Source: Clostridiales bacterium
GTDB lineage: Bacteria; Bacillota; Peptococcia; DRI-13; UBA5745
NCBI GenBank assembly: GCA_009782505.1
Contig: WRIW01000006.1
Coordinates: 1 to 64,000, forward strand
Reading direction: 5' to 3'
DNA: 64,000 nucleotides
The notes beneath the pieces were generated by a model that was given only the letters and a program-made list of their open reading frames with translations, was not told the origin of the DNA and did not search any database. The translations under genes and the position numbers were made by a program. Shown here one piece after another: positions 1 through 7,816 of this stretch (position 1 is the first letter of the stretch; every line of letters begins with the position of its first letter).

Positions 1-176
1 CGGGCAAGCCACGCGGTCATAAGAACGGCTAAAAGGTAAACGACCACGATGTTTGTATCTGGAAAGTCAATATAGCGGAATAAATATCCTATCCCGGAAG
101 CAATAAGAAAAATCGCCGTCATAATTATGGCGCGATACAAATTCTTCGTTCTGTTTACATTTTTATTGATTATCAT
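1..176 (-). CDS. DUF4118-type sensor histidine kinase, N-terminal fragment (cut by window edge)
   Basis: Only the first 58 codons are inside the window. The ATG is at 174-176 on the minus strand, preceded by a weak CAGG. The fragment begins MIINKNVNRTKN and then gives a hydrophobic helix (ALFLIASGIGYLF-like), the segment YIDFPDTNIVVVYLL and a second hydrophobic stretch. This pattern is typical of the DUF4118 four-helix membrane module found in KdpD and in shorter KdpD-like sensor kinases. There is no KdpD N-terminal (Usp/KdpD) region, so a short DUF4118-HisKA-HATPase kinase is the better guess. The kinase domain lies outside the window, so the function is inferred from this membrane module only. 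Confidence 0.6.
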   Translation of the reverse strand, partial: MIINKNVNRTKNLYRAIIMTAIFLIASGIGYLFRYIDFPDTNIVVVYLLAVLMTAWLA

Positions 177-261
177 AATACCTGTATTCTGCGTTCTGAA
201 ATGCCATGCCGATAGACATTATGACGCAATTATTCCGACTGATATAGTTACCCTTAATCCG

Positions 262-1044
262 TCAGTTCATGCTGCTGAAAATCAGGATGCCGGCCGCAAC
301 CGCCGCGTTCAGGGATTCCGCTTCCTCCGCCAGGGGGATGAACACGCGTTCGCCCACTTCCTCCGCCACTACGCTTAGCAGCCCGCGGGCTTCATTTCCT
401 ATGCACAGCAAGGTTTTGTCCGGCCACTTCATCTGCCGGTAGTCTACGCCGCCCCCCGCCTCGGCGGCTACCGTCGTATAGCCATGATCAAGCGCCCATC
501 TGGCCGCACCGGACCAGGTCATATCGGTAAACACCGGCAGGCGATATATCCCGCCCATGGAAGCCCGCACGCATTTTCCATTGAAAGGGTCTGTGGTGCC
601 GGCGAGACAGATCAGGCCGCTTCCCCCCGCCGCCCAAAGGGTGCGCAGCACGCTGCCCAGGTTGCCGGGGTCCTGTATCCCGTCCGCCAGCACGACCACG
701 CCCCTCTCCGGGGCGAAATCCCGGATGGATAAACGCCGCTGCCCGCATACGCAGACGATGCCCTGAGGCGTCTCCGTCTCCGCCAGGGAGTTTAGCACCT
801 TGGCGGTGACCTGAAAGAATCGCCGTGTCTCCGCGGATAAGGCTTTCAGCAGCTCCGCCCCTCTGTCCGTATCCCCGAATGTCTCATGGTAGTACACTTC
901 CTGTACGGAACCGGCTTTAGCCGCCTCTTCCGCCAGGCGCAATCCCTCCGCCAGAAATAACCCTCTCTCCTCGCGGAATTTTTTTTGCTGAAGCTTCCTC
1001 GCCTCGGCTACCCACTGGTTCTGCGCTGATGTGATGATTTCCAT
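262..1044 (-). CDS. TrmH/SpoU-family 2'-O-ribose RNA methyltransferase
   Basis: A 260-residue SPOUT methyltransferase that probably methylates a ribose 2'-OH in 23S rRNA or tRNA using SAM. The N-terminal ~100 residues look like the SpoU substrate-binding domain (start MEIITSAQNQWV). The three SpoU motifs are visible: motif 1 DPGNLGSVLRT near 125-135, motif 2 LCIGNEARGL near 214-223, and motif 3 IPLAEEAESLNAA near 236-248. A gene of this family is commonly found directly after infC-rpmI-rplT in Clostridia, and that is its place here. A terminator-like hairpin separates it from rplT. The exact target nucleotide cannot be read from the sequence. Confidence 0.9.
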   Translation of the reverse strand: MEIITSAQNQWVAEARKLQQKKFREERGLFLAEGLRLAEEAAKAGSVQEVYYHETFGDTDRGAELLKALSAETRRFFQVTAKVLNSLAETETPQGIVCVCGQRRLSIRDFAPERGVVVLADGIQDPGNLGSVLRTLWAAGGSGLICLAGTTDPFNGKCVRASMGGIYRLPVFTDMTWSGAARWALDHGYTTVAAEAGGGVDYRQMKWPDKTLLCIGNEARGLLSVVAEEVGERVFIPLAEEAESLNAAVAAGILIFSSMN

Positions 1045-1097
1045 GTTGCCTCCGTCCTTGTACGGGCCTGACCATTCCGCGTCTTCAGGTTAGCCCA

Positions 1098-1130
1098 TAA
1101 AAAAGACGCGGGGTACGTCTACTCCGCGTC
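1098..1130 (-). terminator. Intrinsic terminator after rplT
   Basis: On the minus strand a 7-bp GC stem (GACGCGG / CCGCGTC) is followed directly by TTTTTT. It lies between the rplT stop and the methyltransferase start, so it would end or attenuate the infC-rpmI-rplT transcript. Confidence 0.75.
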
Positions 1131-1145
1131 CGTGGATTTTCTTCT

Positions 1146-1499
1146 TTATAAACTAGTTTTCGCCAGCTCCACCAGTTGGCTGAATCCCTGGGCGTCATGG
1201 ATGGCCAGCTCGGAGAGCATCTTACGGTTGACCTCGACGCCGGCTTTATTTAAACCGTTTATGAAACGGCTATAGCTCATCCCGTTCATCCTCGCCGCGG
1301 CGTTGATCCTGGTGATCCACAGCTTGCGGAAATCGCCTTTTCTATCTTTACGGTGGGCATAGGAGTACGCCAGGGAATGCATGACCTGCTCGTGGGCAGG
1401 CCTGTACAGCTTGGATTTCGCTCCCCGGTAGCCTCTTGCCAGCTTTAATACCTTTACATGCCTCTGATGGGCGCGGCTGCCGCCTTTTACTCTAGTCAT
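1146..1499 (-). CDS. rplT: 50S ribosomal protein L20
   Basis: 117 residues, the normal length for L20, an early-binding assembly protein of the large subunit. The basic start [16 protein letters not shown] and the segments [15 protein letters not shown] and [13 protein letters not shown] are typical. L20 is also the usual repressor of this operon in Firmicutes. The gene is the last of infC-rpmI-rplT. Its RBS (GAGGAGG, 11 nt before ATG) comes directly after a family A hairpin element that fills the space to rpmI. Confidence 0.98.
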   Translation of the reverse strand: MTRVKGGSRAHQRHVKVLKLARGYRGAKSKLYRPAHEQVMHSLAYSYAHRKDRKGDFRKLWITRINAAARMNGMSYSRFINGLNKAGVEVNRKMLSELAIHDAQGFSQLVELAKTSL

Positions 1500-1517
1500 C
1501 GTGTATTATCCTCCTCT

Positions 1518-1640
1518 TACTTGTCTTTTTCGCTTCCGGCTTCGCCCGCTTCGTCGAACTATTCAGTCATGTACCCGATGTACACTCCCTCATACTTCTC
1601 CTTGCTTGCCTTGCCACAAGCGAAAAATCCTGCGTAACTT
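1518..1640 (-). repeat. Family A hairpin element, locus A1 (rpmI-rplT)
   Basis: One full unit fills the rpmI-rplT gap. On the minus strand the left arm TTTTTCGCTTGTGGC is followed by AAGGCAAG, a central stem TGTAC/GTACA, and the right arm GCCGGAAGCGAAAAA, then GACAAGTAAGAGGAGG, which contains the rplT RBS. The outer arms pair except for about two positions. It starts six nt after the rpmI stop. Confidence 0.8.
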
Positions 1641-1645
1641 GATTC

Positions 1646-1843
1646 TTACTTGTACGGGATCAGCTGAGCTACGCGGGCGGCGTCGCCTTTGTCCATGATA
1701 GCTGCCTTGCGCAGGTTCCTCTTTCTCTTTTGGGTCTTTTTCGTCAGGATATGACTGGTATAGGCGTGGTTTCTGCGGATCTTGCCGCTGCCGGTCTTGC
1801 TGAACCGCTTCGCCGCGCCCCTGTGGGTCTTGATCTTTGGCAT
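1646..1843 (-). CDS. rpmI: 50S ribosomal protein L35
   Basis: 65 residues, full length, starting [14 protein letters not shown] and ending with the usual [16 protein letters not shown]-like tail. L35 is a small basic protein of the large subunit. It lies 14 bp after infC, and its RBS is GAGAGGAG. It is separated from rplT by 146 bp, which is long for this operon; the space is taken by repeat A1. Confidence 0.98.
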   Translation of the reverse strand: MPKIKTHRGAAKRFSKTGSGKIRRNHAYTSHILTKKTQKRKRNLRKAAIMDKGDAARVAQLIPYK

Positions 1844-1857
1844 GGGATAACTCCTCT

Positions 1858-2373
1858 CTAGTTTGGTTTCGGTGAGATAATGATACTCATGTTCCTTCCT
1901 TCAAGCTTGGCGCCCCGCTCGATGTTGCCCTGTTCGCTGACCACGCCGGCGACCCGGTCAAGGAGCTCTTTGCCAAGCTGTTGATGGGACATCTCCCGTC
2001 CGCGGAACATGATGGTGACTTTGACTTTGTCTCCTTCTTCAAGAAAACGGATGGCATTGCGAATTTTCGTTTGAAAATCATTGTCCTCGATGTTGGGGCG
2101 CAGCTTCACTTCCTTGATGCTGATGATGTGCTGCTTCTTCCGGGCTTCCCTTTCCCGCTTGCTCTGCTCGTACTTATACCGGCCCACGTCCATGATCTTG
2201 CACACGGGCGGCTTCGCGGCGGGGGCTACCTCTACCAGATCCAGCCCGCTTTCCAACGCGATTTGCATAGCATCCCTGGGGGACATGATTCCCAGTTGTT
2301 CTCCGGTCTCACCGACCAGGCGAATTTCTCGGGTCTTGATTTCATCATTGACCCTGAAGCCATCTTTACTGAT
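1858..2373 (-). CDS. infC: Translation initiation factor IF-3
   Basis: IF-3 of 171 residues if it starts at an ATC codon at 2371-2373, giving (M)[18 protein letters not shown]. The body shows the conserved IF3-N segment ([18 protein letters not shown]) and the C-terminal domain ([17 protein letters not shown]). The strong SD GGAGGTG lies 8 nt upstream of ATC. The in-frame ATG further up overlaps this SD, and a longer ATG reading would run through the attenuator hairpin at 2418-2442, so neither is likely. AUU/AUC/AUA starts are known for infC in other bacteria and let IF-3 control its own translation. The start is therefore inferred; the gene is certain. Confidence 0.95.
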   Translation of the reverse strand: MSKDGFRVNDEIKTREIRLVGETGEQLGIMSPRDAMQIALESGLDLVEVAPAAKPPVCKIMDVGRYKYEQSKREREARKKQHIISIKEVKLRPNIEDNDFQTKIRNAIRFLEEGDKVKVTIMFRGREMSHQQLGKELLDRVAGVVSEQGNIERGAKLEGRNMSIIISPKPN

Positions 2374-2410
2374 ATGTTTCACCTCCATAAATGAATAAGA
2401 TTTGGTTTGT

Positions 2411-2442
2411 GAATAAAGAAAAGCGGAGAAACTCCGCTTTTC
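2411..2442 (-). terminator. Attenuator hairpin in the infC leader
   Basis: Minus strand: an 11-bp perfect stem (GAAAAGCGGAG / CTCCGCTTTTC) with a 3-nt loop, followed by TTTATTC. It lies about 40 nt before the infC SD and about 100 nt after the promoter, which is where a leader attenuator would be expected. Confidence 0.75.
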
Positions 2443-2545
2443 ATGGCATAACAACACCTGGTTGTATCCTTGTTTACCTGTACGACTTATCGCAAGGTGA
2501 GAAGCGGACGGCTTCTACTTGATGTCGCGGCTGACGCGCTTCCTT
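2443..2545 (-). promoter_or_regulatory. infC-rpmI-rplT leader, probably L20-responsive
   Basis: About 100 nt of untranslated leader between the promoter and the attenuator. It contains a self-complementary segment (AGAAGCCGTCCGCTTCT) and a T-rich 3' hairpin. Firmicutes infC operons are known to carry an L20-binding leader that controls termination. Position and architecture fit that family, but I cannot align it to the Rfam model here. Confidence 0.55.
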
Positions 2546-2574
2546 AGTTTATGAAAAGAATCCGGTTTTGTCAA
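2546..2574 (-). promoter_or_regulatory. Sigma-A promoter of infC operon
   Basis: Minus strand TTGACA at 2569-2574 and TAAACT at 2546-2551, spacing 17 bp. The predicted start of transcription is near 2539, giving a leader of about 165 nt. Confidence 0.8.
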
Positions 2575-2614
2575 TACCGCATGATGTTTTTTTATGGCGG
2601 CAACCGCCGTAATT

Positions 2615-3250
2615 CTACATCAAATCGTCCGGATAGGCCAGCTCCGTGACAACCTCCCCCGTCTTCCCGTCAATGACCGTCATGACGAAGTAGACGTTCT
2701 GCCCCAGCATGAACTGATATTGCTCAAAGGGGTAGCAGAAGAAGTACAGCAGCTGGATAAGCAAGTCGTCGTTGTCGTAGTCCTCCACGTATAGTTGCAT
2801 GGAGCGCATATCGTCGGTATAGGTGATCTTCGTAAGATACCCGACCTCGGAGATGAAGTAGTCGATGTTGTAGTCCACATCCCCCCGGAAGGAGTTCATG
2901 AAGTTCTCCTGCAGCGCTTTGCTCATCGTTATCGTGACCGTATCGTCGGCATTCTTCACCGCGGCGATATAGTCGTTCACCTCGATGAACTCAGGGCTCA
3001 AGTCTACGCCCTCAAACATCTCCGCGGGAAATGTGATGGACACGCTGTCGCCGTGGTCGACGAGGTTTGGCTGCTCATCCAGCCAGGCGGGGCGGTTCGG
3101 GTTCGCGTCCTGCGGAGCAGGGCTGTGGGCGCTGCCGGGGCTGCTTTGGCCGCTGTCTGACCCGCCTTGAGGGCTTCCGCAAGCCGCGAAGGCCAGGACC
3201 AGCATGGCTGCGATACCAAGAGCTAAGATTTTATTCTTGATTATGCTCAT
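2615..3250 (-). CDS. Predicted lipoprotein of unknown function
   Basis: 211 residues. The N-terminus is a clear type II signal peptide: basic MSIIKNK, a hydrophobic stretch and the lipobox LAFAAC with the lipidated cysteine at residue 24. A Ser/Gly/Pro-rich linker (25-50) leads to an acidic globular domain of about 150 residues that I do not recognise. The ATG overlaps the thrS stop by 4 bp (ATGA), so it is probably translationally coupled to thrS. It would be attached to the outer face of the cell membrane. No function can be assigned. Confidence 0.85.
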   Translation of the reverse strand: MSIIKNKILALGIAAMLVLAFAACGSPQGGSDSGQSSPGSAHSPAPQDANPNRPAWLDEQPNLVDHGDSVSITFPAEMFEGVDLSPEFIEVNDYIAAVKNADDTVTITMSKALQENFMNSFRGDVDYNIDYFISEVGYLTKITYTDDMRSMQLYVEDYDNDDLLIQLLYFFCYPFEQYQFMLGQNVYFVMTVIDGKTGEVVTELAYPDDLM

Positions 3251-5190
3251 TTGCCGTCCCTGTCCATTTCCATGAGTTCGAGGCTCCGCCCGGCTACTTC
3301 TTCCTTGAGTTTACGCTTGAACGCGAGGAAATTCACCGTGCCCTTGTCGCCCTTGCCTCTTATGCGCAAAGCCACGGCGCCCATGTCCTGCTCCTTGTCG
3401 CCCACCACCAGCATATACGGCGCGCGCTCGTTCTGGGCTTCCCTGATTTTAAAGCCTATCTTCTCGCTGCGCAAGTCGGCCTCCACGCGGAAGCCTTCCG
3501 CCTTGAGCTCCCTTGCCAGGAAGTCGGCGTACTTATGCTGCCTGTCGGTGATGGGCAGTATCTTGACCTGCACCGGCGCCAGCCAGGTGGGAAAAGCCGC
3601 CGCGAAATGCTCGGTGAGTATGGCGATGAAGCGTTCCAGGCTGCCGTAAGCGGTACGATGCACCATCACCGGCCTGTGCTTCTGCCCGTCTTCCCCCACA
3701 TAGGTCAAATCGAAGCGCTCGGGCATCTGGAAATCCAGCTGTATGGTGCCGCACTGCCATGTCCTGCCCAGGGAATCCTTCAGGTGGAAGTCGATCTTCG
3801 GCCCGTAGAAAGCCCCGTCGCCGGGATTGATGGCGTATTCGGCGCCCAGGGACTTCAGCGTATCCTCCAGAGTGGCTTCCGCCATCCGCCAGGTCTCTTC
3901 GTCCCCCAGATGCTGCTCGGGCATGGTGGACAGCTCGAGGCGGTAGTCGAAGCCAAACATTTTATAGATGGAATCGATGAGCCTGACTACACCGGCCACT
4001 TCCTCTGTGATCTGGGATGGCAGCATGTAGAGGTGGGCGTCGTCCTGGGTGAAGCAGCGCACCCGCATCAGCCCGTGGAGGGCGCCGGAGAGCTCATGCC
4101 TGTGGACCAGGCCCATCTCCCCCCAGCGCAGGGGGAAATCCCGATAACTGTGGAGCTCGCTATTGTAGATGAGCAGCGAACCCGGGCAGTTCATGGGCTT
4201 AATGGCATAGTCCTCTTCATCTATGACTGTGGTGTACATGTTGTCTTTATAATTGAACCAATGCCCGCTCCGCTCCCACAGCTCACGGTTGAGGATGACG
4301 GGCGTGCTTACTTCGTCGTAACCCCAGGCCCTGTGCACCTCGCGCCAGTACGCCATTAGCTCGTTTCGCAGGATCATCCCCTTGGGGTAGAAGAAGGGGA
4401 AACCGGGGCCTTCGTCTTTGATGGTGAAAAGCTTCAGCTCCTGCCCAAGCTTGCGGTGATCGCGCTTCTTCGCTTCCTCTATCCTGTCCAGATGCTCCTG
4501 AAGCTCCTGCTTCGAGAAGAAAGCGGTGGCGTATATGCGCTGCAGCATTTTGTTTCTCTCGCTGCCCCTCCAGTATGCGCCGGCCAGGGACATGAGCTTA
4601 TATGCCTTGATGTATCCGGTGGAGGGCACATGGGGCCCCGCGCAGAGATCCGTGAAATCCCCCTGCCTGTAGAAGCTGATCTCCGCGTCTTCATCCAGAT
4701 CGCCGATCAGCTCCACTTTATAGGTCTCGCCCTTATCCCGGAAGAATTTCAGCGCGTCCTCCCGGCCCATGGTGAAACGCTCCAGGGGGATGTTCTCTTT
4801 GATGATTCTCCCCATTTCGGCGGATATGGCTTCCATAGCTTCGGGGTCGAAAGGCTTCTCCGGGTCAAAGTCATAGTAGAAACCGTCCTCGATGGACGGC
4901 CCGATGGCAAGCTTCGTGCCGGGGTACAACCGCAGCGCCGCCTGGGCCATGATGTGGGAGCAGGTATGGCGGTAGGCGTCCCTGCCTTCTTCATCTTCGA
5001 AGGTAAATATTTCCACTTCCCCGTCTTCCATGACAGGTTCGTTCAGCTCGGTCACCTTGCCGTTTACCTTGCCCAGCAGCGCGGCTTTCTTCAAATCGCG
5101 ATCCAGCTCCCCGGCCATGGCTATCAACGTAGTGCCTTGGGGAAACTCCATGGATTTGTCGCGGTTTTTCCACTGAATATGAATGTTCAT
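3247..5190 (-). CDS. thrS: Threonyl-tRNA synthetase
   Basis: Class II synthetase of 647 residues with all expected parts: N-terminal TGS domain (1-60), editing domain with HTCSHIMA (His75, His79), the catalytic core with the zinc-site segment MNCPGSLLIY and motif 2 (MRVRCFTQDDAH), and a C-terminal anticodon-binding domain. The start at 5190 (MNIHIQWKN) has an AGGAGG SD 6 nt upstream. A longer in-frame reading to 5238 would start at or upstream of the predicted transcription start and is rejected. The leader is only about 45 nt, so there is no room for a T-box, which is often present before thrS in Firmicutes. Confidence 0.97.
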   Translation of the reverse strand: MNIHIQWKNRDKSMEFPQGTTLIAMAGELDRDLKKAALLGKVNGKVTELNEPVMEDGEVEIFTFEDEEGRDAYRHTCSHIMAQAALRLYPGTKLAIGPSIEDGFYYDFDPEKPFDPEAMEAISAEMGRIIKENIPLERFTMGREDALKFFRDKGETYKVELIGDLDEDAEISFYRQGDFTDLCAGPHVPSTGYIKAYKLMSLAGAYWRGSERNKMLQRIYATAFFSKQELQEHLDRIEEAKKRDHRKLGQELKLFTIKDEGPGFPFFYPKGMILRNELMAYWREVHRAWGYDEVSTPVILNRELWERSGHWFNYKDNMYTTVIDEEDYAIKPMNCPGSLLIYNSELHSYRDFPLRWGEMGLVHRHELSGALHGLMRVRCFTQDDAHLYMLPSQITEEVAGVVRLIDSIYKMFGFDYRLELSTMPEQHLGDEETWRMAEATLEDTLKSLGAEYAINPGDGAFYGPKIDFHLKDSLGRTWQCGTIQLDFQMPERFDLTYVGEDGQKHRPVMVHRTAYGSLERFIAILTEHFAAAFPTWLAPVQVKILPITDRQHKYADFLARELKAEGFRVEADLRSEKIGFKIREAQNERAPYMLVVGDKEQDMGAVALRIRGKGDKGTVNFLAFKRKLKEEVAGRSLELMEMDRDGK

Positions 5191-5241
5191 AGCCTTTCCT
5201 CCTTTTAGGGTGCGGGGGTCAAACCCCTTGATAACCATTGC

Positions 5242-5270
5242 AGTATATAGCCGCCGCCGGCAAAAGTCAA
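5242..5270 (-). promoter_or_regulatory. Sigma-A promoter of thrS
   Basis: Minus strand TTGACT (5265-5270), 17 bp, TATACT (5242-5247). It is back to back with the plus-strand promoter at 5282. Confidence 0.8.
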
Positions 5271-5281
5271 GCCGGCAGCCA

Positions 5282-5310
5282 TTGACAAGGGCCCGCGTTA
5301 TGCATATGAT
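5282..5310 (+). promoter_or_regulatory. Sigma-A promoter of the MBL-fold gene
   Basis: Plus strand TTGACA (5282-5287), 17 bp, TATGAT (5305-5310). It is divergent from the thrS promoter with only 11 bp between the two -35 boxes, so the genes may share regulation. Confidence 0.8.
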
Positions 5311-5348
5311 AGAGCTTGTTTAACGATTCTACGCCGTCTGGAGGGCAT

Positions 5349-6332
5349 ATGCTTACTGAAGAAGTCGCCGCGAATATCTACCGCATACAAGTCACCCTGC
5401 CCAATAACCCCCTGAAGTACCTGAATAGCTACCTGATCAAGGACCCTGACGGCAGCCTCCTCATCGACACCGGTTTCCGTATGGACGAGTGCCGGGCTGA
5501 CCTTCTCGCCGGGCTGGCGGAGCTGGGCGAAAGCCCCGGGGGCGTGGATATCTTCCTCACCCATCTGCACGCGGATCATGTAGGGCTAGCCGCCGAGATC
5601 GTCGGCGAAGGCAGGACGATGATGATAGGCGAGACCGACAGGGACTGGCTGGTGGGTACGATCACTTCTCAGGAGAAGTGGAACAGAAACGCCGAAAAGT
5701 ATCTCGCCGCCGGCATGAGCAGGGAAGCCATCGACGAAATGCCCACCTTCAGCCCAGTCAGGGAAGCCGCCCCCATCATCCTCGGGGACTATGTGGGCGT
5801 CAGTGAAGGTTTCGTACTGGATATCGGCGGCTACCGCCTGCGCTGCGTCGAGACCCCCGGCCACACCCCGGGGCATATGTGCCTGTGGGACGAAGAGAAG
5901 CAGCTGATGTTCACCGGCGACCACGTATTGTTCGACATTACGCCGAATATCACCGTATGGGGCAATATGGACGATTCCCTGCGGTTCTACTTAGACTCCC
6001 TGAAAGCCGCGAAGCCTTACCCGGTCAAGACTGCGCTGCCCGGCCACCGCATGACCGGGGATTTCGCCAAGCGCATCGACGACTTGCTCAGCCATCACGA
6101 CAGGAGGCTGGAAGGGGTGCTGGATATCATCGGCGGCGCCCCCGGCTTATGCGGCGTAGATATAGCGAAGAGGATGAAGTGGAAGATCCGCGCGGATAGC
6201 TGGGAAGACTTCCCCGAAGCGCAAAAGATATTCGCCATCGGCGAATGCCTCTCCCACCTTGAGTACCTGCTGCGGGAAAAGAAAATCACCGCCCGCAAGG
6301 ACGGCGATGTGAACCATTATTACCTTATTTAA
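5349..6332 (+). CDS. Metallo-beta-lactamase-fold hydrolase
   Basis: 327 residues from the ATG at 5349, which has GGAGG 6 nt upstream; the longer reading from 5316 has no SD. The metal motif THLHADH (His72, His74, Asp76, His77) is followed by GHTPGHMCLW and TGDHVLF, so the active site is complete. After residue ~230 a winged-helix-like C-terminal region follows (DIAKRMKWK ... LEYLLREKK), as in the subfamily near glyoxalase II and RNase Z-like hydrolases. The substrate is unknown. It has its own promoter and converges on the flavoprotein gene, with repeat B1 in between. Confidence 0.85.
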   Translation: MLTEEVAANIYRIQVTLPNNPLKYLNSYLIKDPDGSLLIDTGFRMDECRADLLAGLAELGESPGGVDIFLTHLHADHVGLAAEIVGEGRTMMIGETDRDWLVGTITSQEKWNRNAEKYLAAGMSREAIDEMPTFSPVREAAPIILGDYVGVSEGFVLDIGGYRLRCVETPGHTPGHMCLWDEEKQLMFTGDHVLFDITPNITVWGNMDDSLRFYLDSLKAAKPYPVKTALPGHRMTGDFAKRIDDLLSHHDRRLEGVLDIIGGAPGLCGVDIAKRMKWKIRADSWEDFPEAQKIFAIGECLSHLEYLLREKKITARKDGDVNHYYLI

Positions 6333-6334
6333 CA

Positions 6335-6534
6335 TGGGGCGCTGCCCCATACCCCGTCTCTCCGCGAGGCAAAGCCCCGCTACGTTCCATAGGCTGTGCC
6401 TGTAGGCAACCTAAGGGTGGCATTTGTCACAGGCTTGCCTATGCTATGCATGCCCTATTCGGTTGGGCGCTGCCCCATACCCCGTCTCTCCGCGAGGCAA
6501 AGCCCCGCTACGCTCCATGGGCAACGCCTGTCGC
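6335..6534. repeat. Family B GC-rich tandem repeat, locus B1
   Basis: Two tandem copies about 129 bp apart (starting near 6335 and 6464). Each begins with the palindromic GGGCGCTGCCCCATACCCCG, then CTCCGCGAGGCAAAGCCCC. The first copy continues through the inverted pair CATAGGC ... GCCTATG. The second copy is shorter and ends at the flavoprotein stop codon. The same unit is found at 61,890-62,183. It fills the whole space between two convergent genes and may act as a terminator. Confidence 0.8.
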
Positions 6535-7788
6535 TCATACCCCCGGCCTGACCGTCTTGGCGGCGGACCAACCCGCCAGCAGCCCCGATGACCAGGCCCA
6601 TTGGAGGTTGTACCCACCGCAGGGGCCGTCCACGTCCAGTATCTCTCCCGCGGCAAACAAGCCTGGTATGAGATTGGATTCCAGGTTGAGCGCGTTAAAC
6701 TGATTTAGATCCAGGCCGCCCAAAGTGATTTGGGCGTTTTGCCATCCCACGGGCCCTTCCACGGGGAAGGTCCAGCCCTTGATCAGCGCCGCCAGGGCGT
6801 CCAACTCGTCTTTGGTCAGGCTGCCGCAGTCCCTTTCCGCCGTATCAAGATTAGCCGTCTTCATCAGTTGCACGCCGACTATCCGCTGAAATATCCCGGT
6901 GAAGAACTCCTCCAGGGGCCTGCCGGACAAGCGCTCCGCCCTTTGCTGCAGCTCCGCGGTCAAATCGGGCAAAGTGAAATCGGGCAGCAGGTCGAGTGAG
7001 ACCAGGTTGCCTTTGCTGAACCGGGAAAGGTCAAATATGGATATACCGGATAAGCCAAACTCCCGGAAGAGTATCTCTCCCCTCTCCTGGGCCAGCAGTT
7101 TATCATGGCTATACAGGGAGGCTGTACCCGTCACCCGGAGCCCGTTCAACGAGGGCAAACCCAGCTCCCGCTGCTTACTCGTCGGGCACTTCAGCCCAGC
7201 CAGCCCCGGCGTCATGTCCGTGACCGTATGCCCGAGGCTCTCCGCCAGCTTGAAGCCGCTGCCGTCGCTGCCCAGCTGGGGAGCGGCTTTGCCTCCCGTG
7301 GCCAGGATGATGGTCTGGGCTTGGATCAGCCCCCCCGCGCAGGCGAGGTGAAAGGCTTTGTCCCAGTGTATGTTCATCACGGAGAAGTCCGTCTCCACGA
7401 CGACCCCTTTTTCCTCAAGCAGAAGGCGCAGTATGTCGAGCATGGAAGAAGACGTGCCGGAAGCCGGATAGAGGCGCCCGTCCTCTTCTTCCTCGGACAT
7501 GAGGCCGGACTTGGCGAACCGATCCACGATGTCTTCCGGCGAGCACGCGGCAAAAACCCTTCGCACAAAGTCGGGCCTGTTGTACGCCTTCGTGTCGATT
7601 TTCGTGTTGCTGTAGTTGCATCGCCCGTTCCCCGAGGCCAGGAGCTTGCGGCCCACCCGCTGCCCGGCTTCAAGGATGACGACCTTGCCGTCCGCGCCCA
7701 GCCTTGACGCCGCGCCTATGCCCGCCATCATGCCGGAAGCGCCGCCGCCGATGACTGCTACGTCGTAAATGATTTCAGGCTCCGTCAT
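6535..7788 (-). CDS. BaiN/HI0933-family NAD(P)/FAD-dependent oxidoreductase (paralog 1)
   Basis: 417 residues. The N-terminal FAD-binding Rossmann motif VIGGGASGMMAG is at about 12-23, then GRKLLASGNGRCNYSN near 46-61, the signature of the HI0933/BaiN family. A central insertion domain is followed by the C-terminal FAD motif (GLFAAGEILDVDGPCGGYNL). Members include a bile-acid reductase, but most have no known substrate. It lies 28 bp after the GNAT gene, so the two probably share a transcript. A second family member is at 41,394-42,833. Confidence 0.9.
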   Translation of the reverse strand: MTEPEIIYDVAVIGGGASGMMAGIGAASRLGADGKVVILEAGQRVGRKLLASGNGRCNYSNTKIDTKAYNRPDFVRRVFAACSPEDIVDRFAKSGLMSEEEEDGRLYPASGTSSSMLDILRLLLEEKGVVVETDFSVMNIHWDKAFHLACAGGLIQAQTIILATGGKAAPQLGSDGSGFKLAESLGHTVTDMTPGLAGLKCPTSKQRELGLPSLNGLRVTGTASLYSHDKLLAQERGEILFREFGLSGISIFDLSRFSKGNLVSLDLLPDFTLPDLTAELQQRAERLSGRPLEEFFTGIFQRIVGVQLMKTANLDTAERDCGSLTKDELDALAALIKGWTFPVEGPVGWQNAQITLGGLDLNQFNALNLESNLIPGLFAAGEILDVDGPCGGYNLQWAWSSGLLAGWSAAKTVRPGV

Positions 7789-7816
7789 GCCCTGCCTACC
7801 CCTTTCTCTTTCGCCA

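Noticed and set aside
127-378. Plus-strand frame of 83 codons at the window start
   Set aside because: It overlaps the DUF4118 kinase start and the methyltransferase end on the other strand and has no known features.
3535-5208. Long plus-strand open frames opposite thrS and other minus-strand genes
   Set aside because: They are mirror frames of GC-rich genes, with no recognisable domains or ribosome-binding sites.
5190-5240. T-box leader before thrS
   Set aside because: The promoter at 5,242-5,270 leaves about 45 nt of leader, too short for a T-box.
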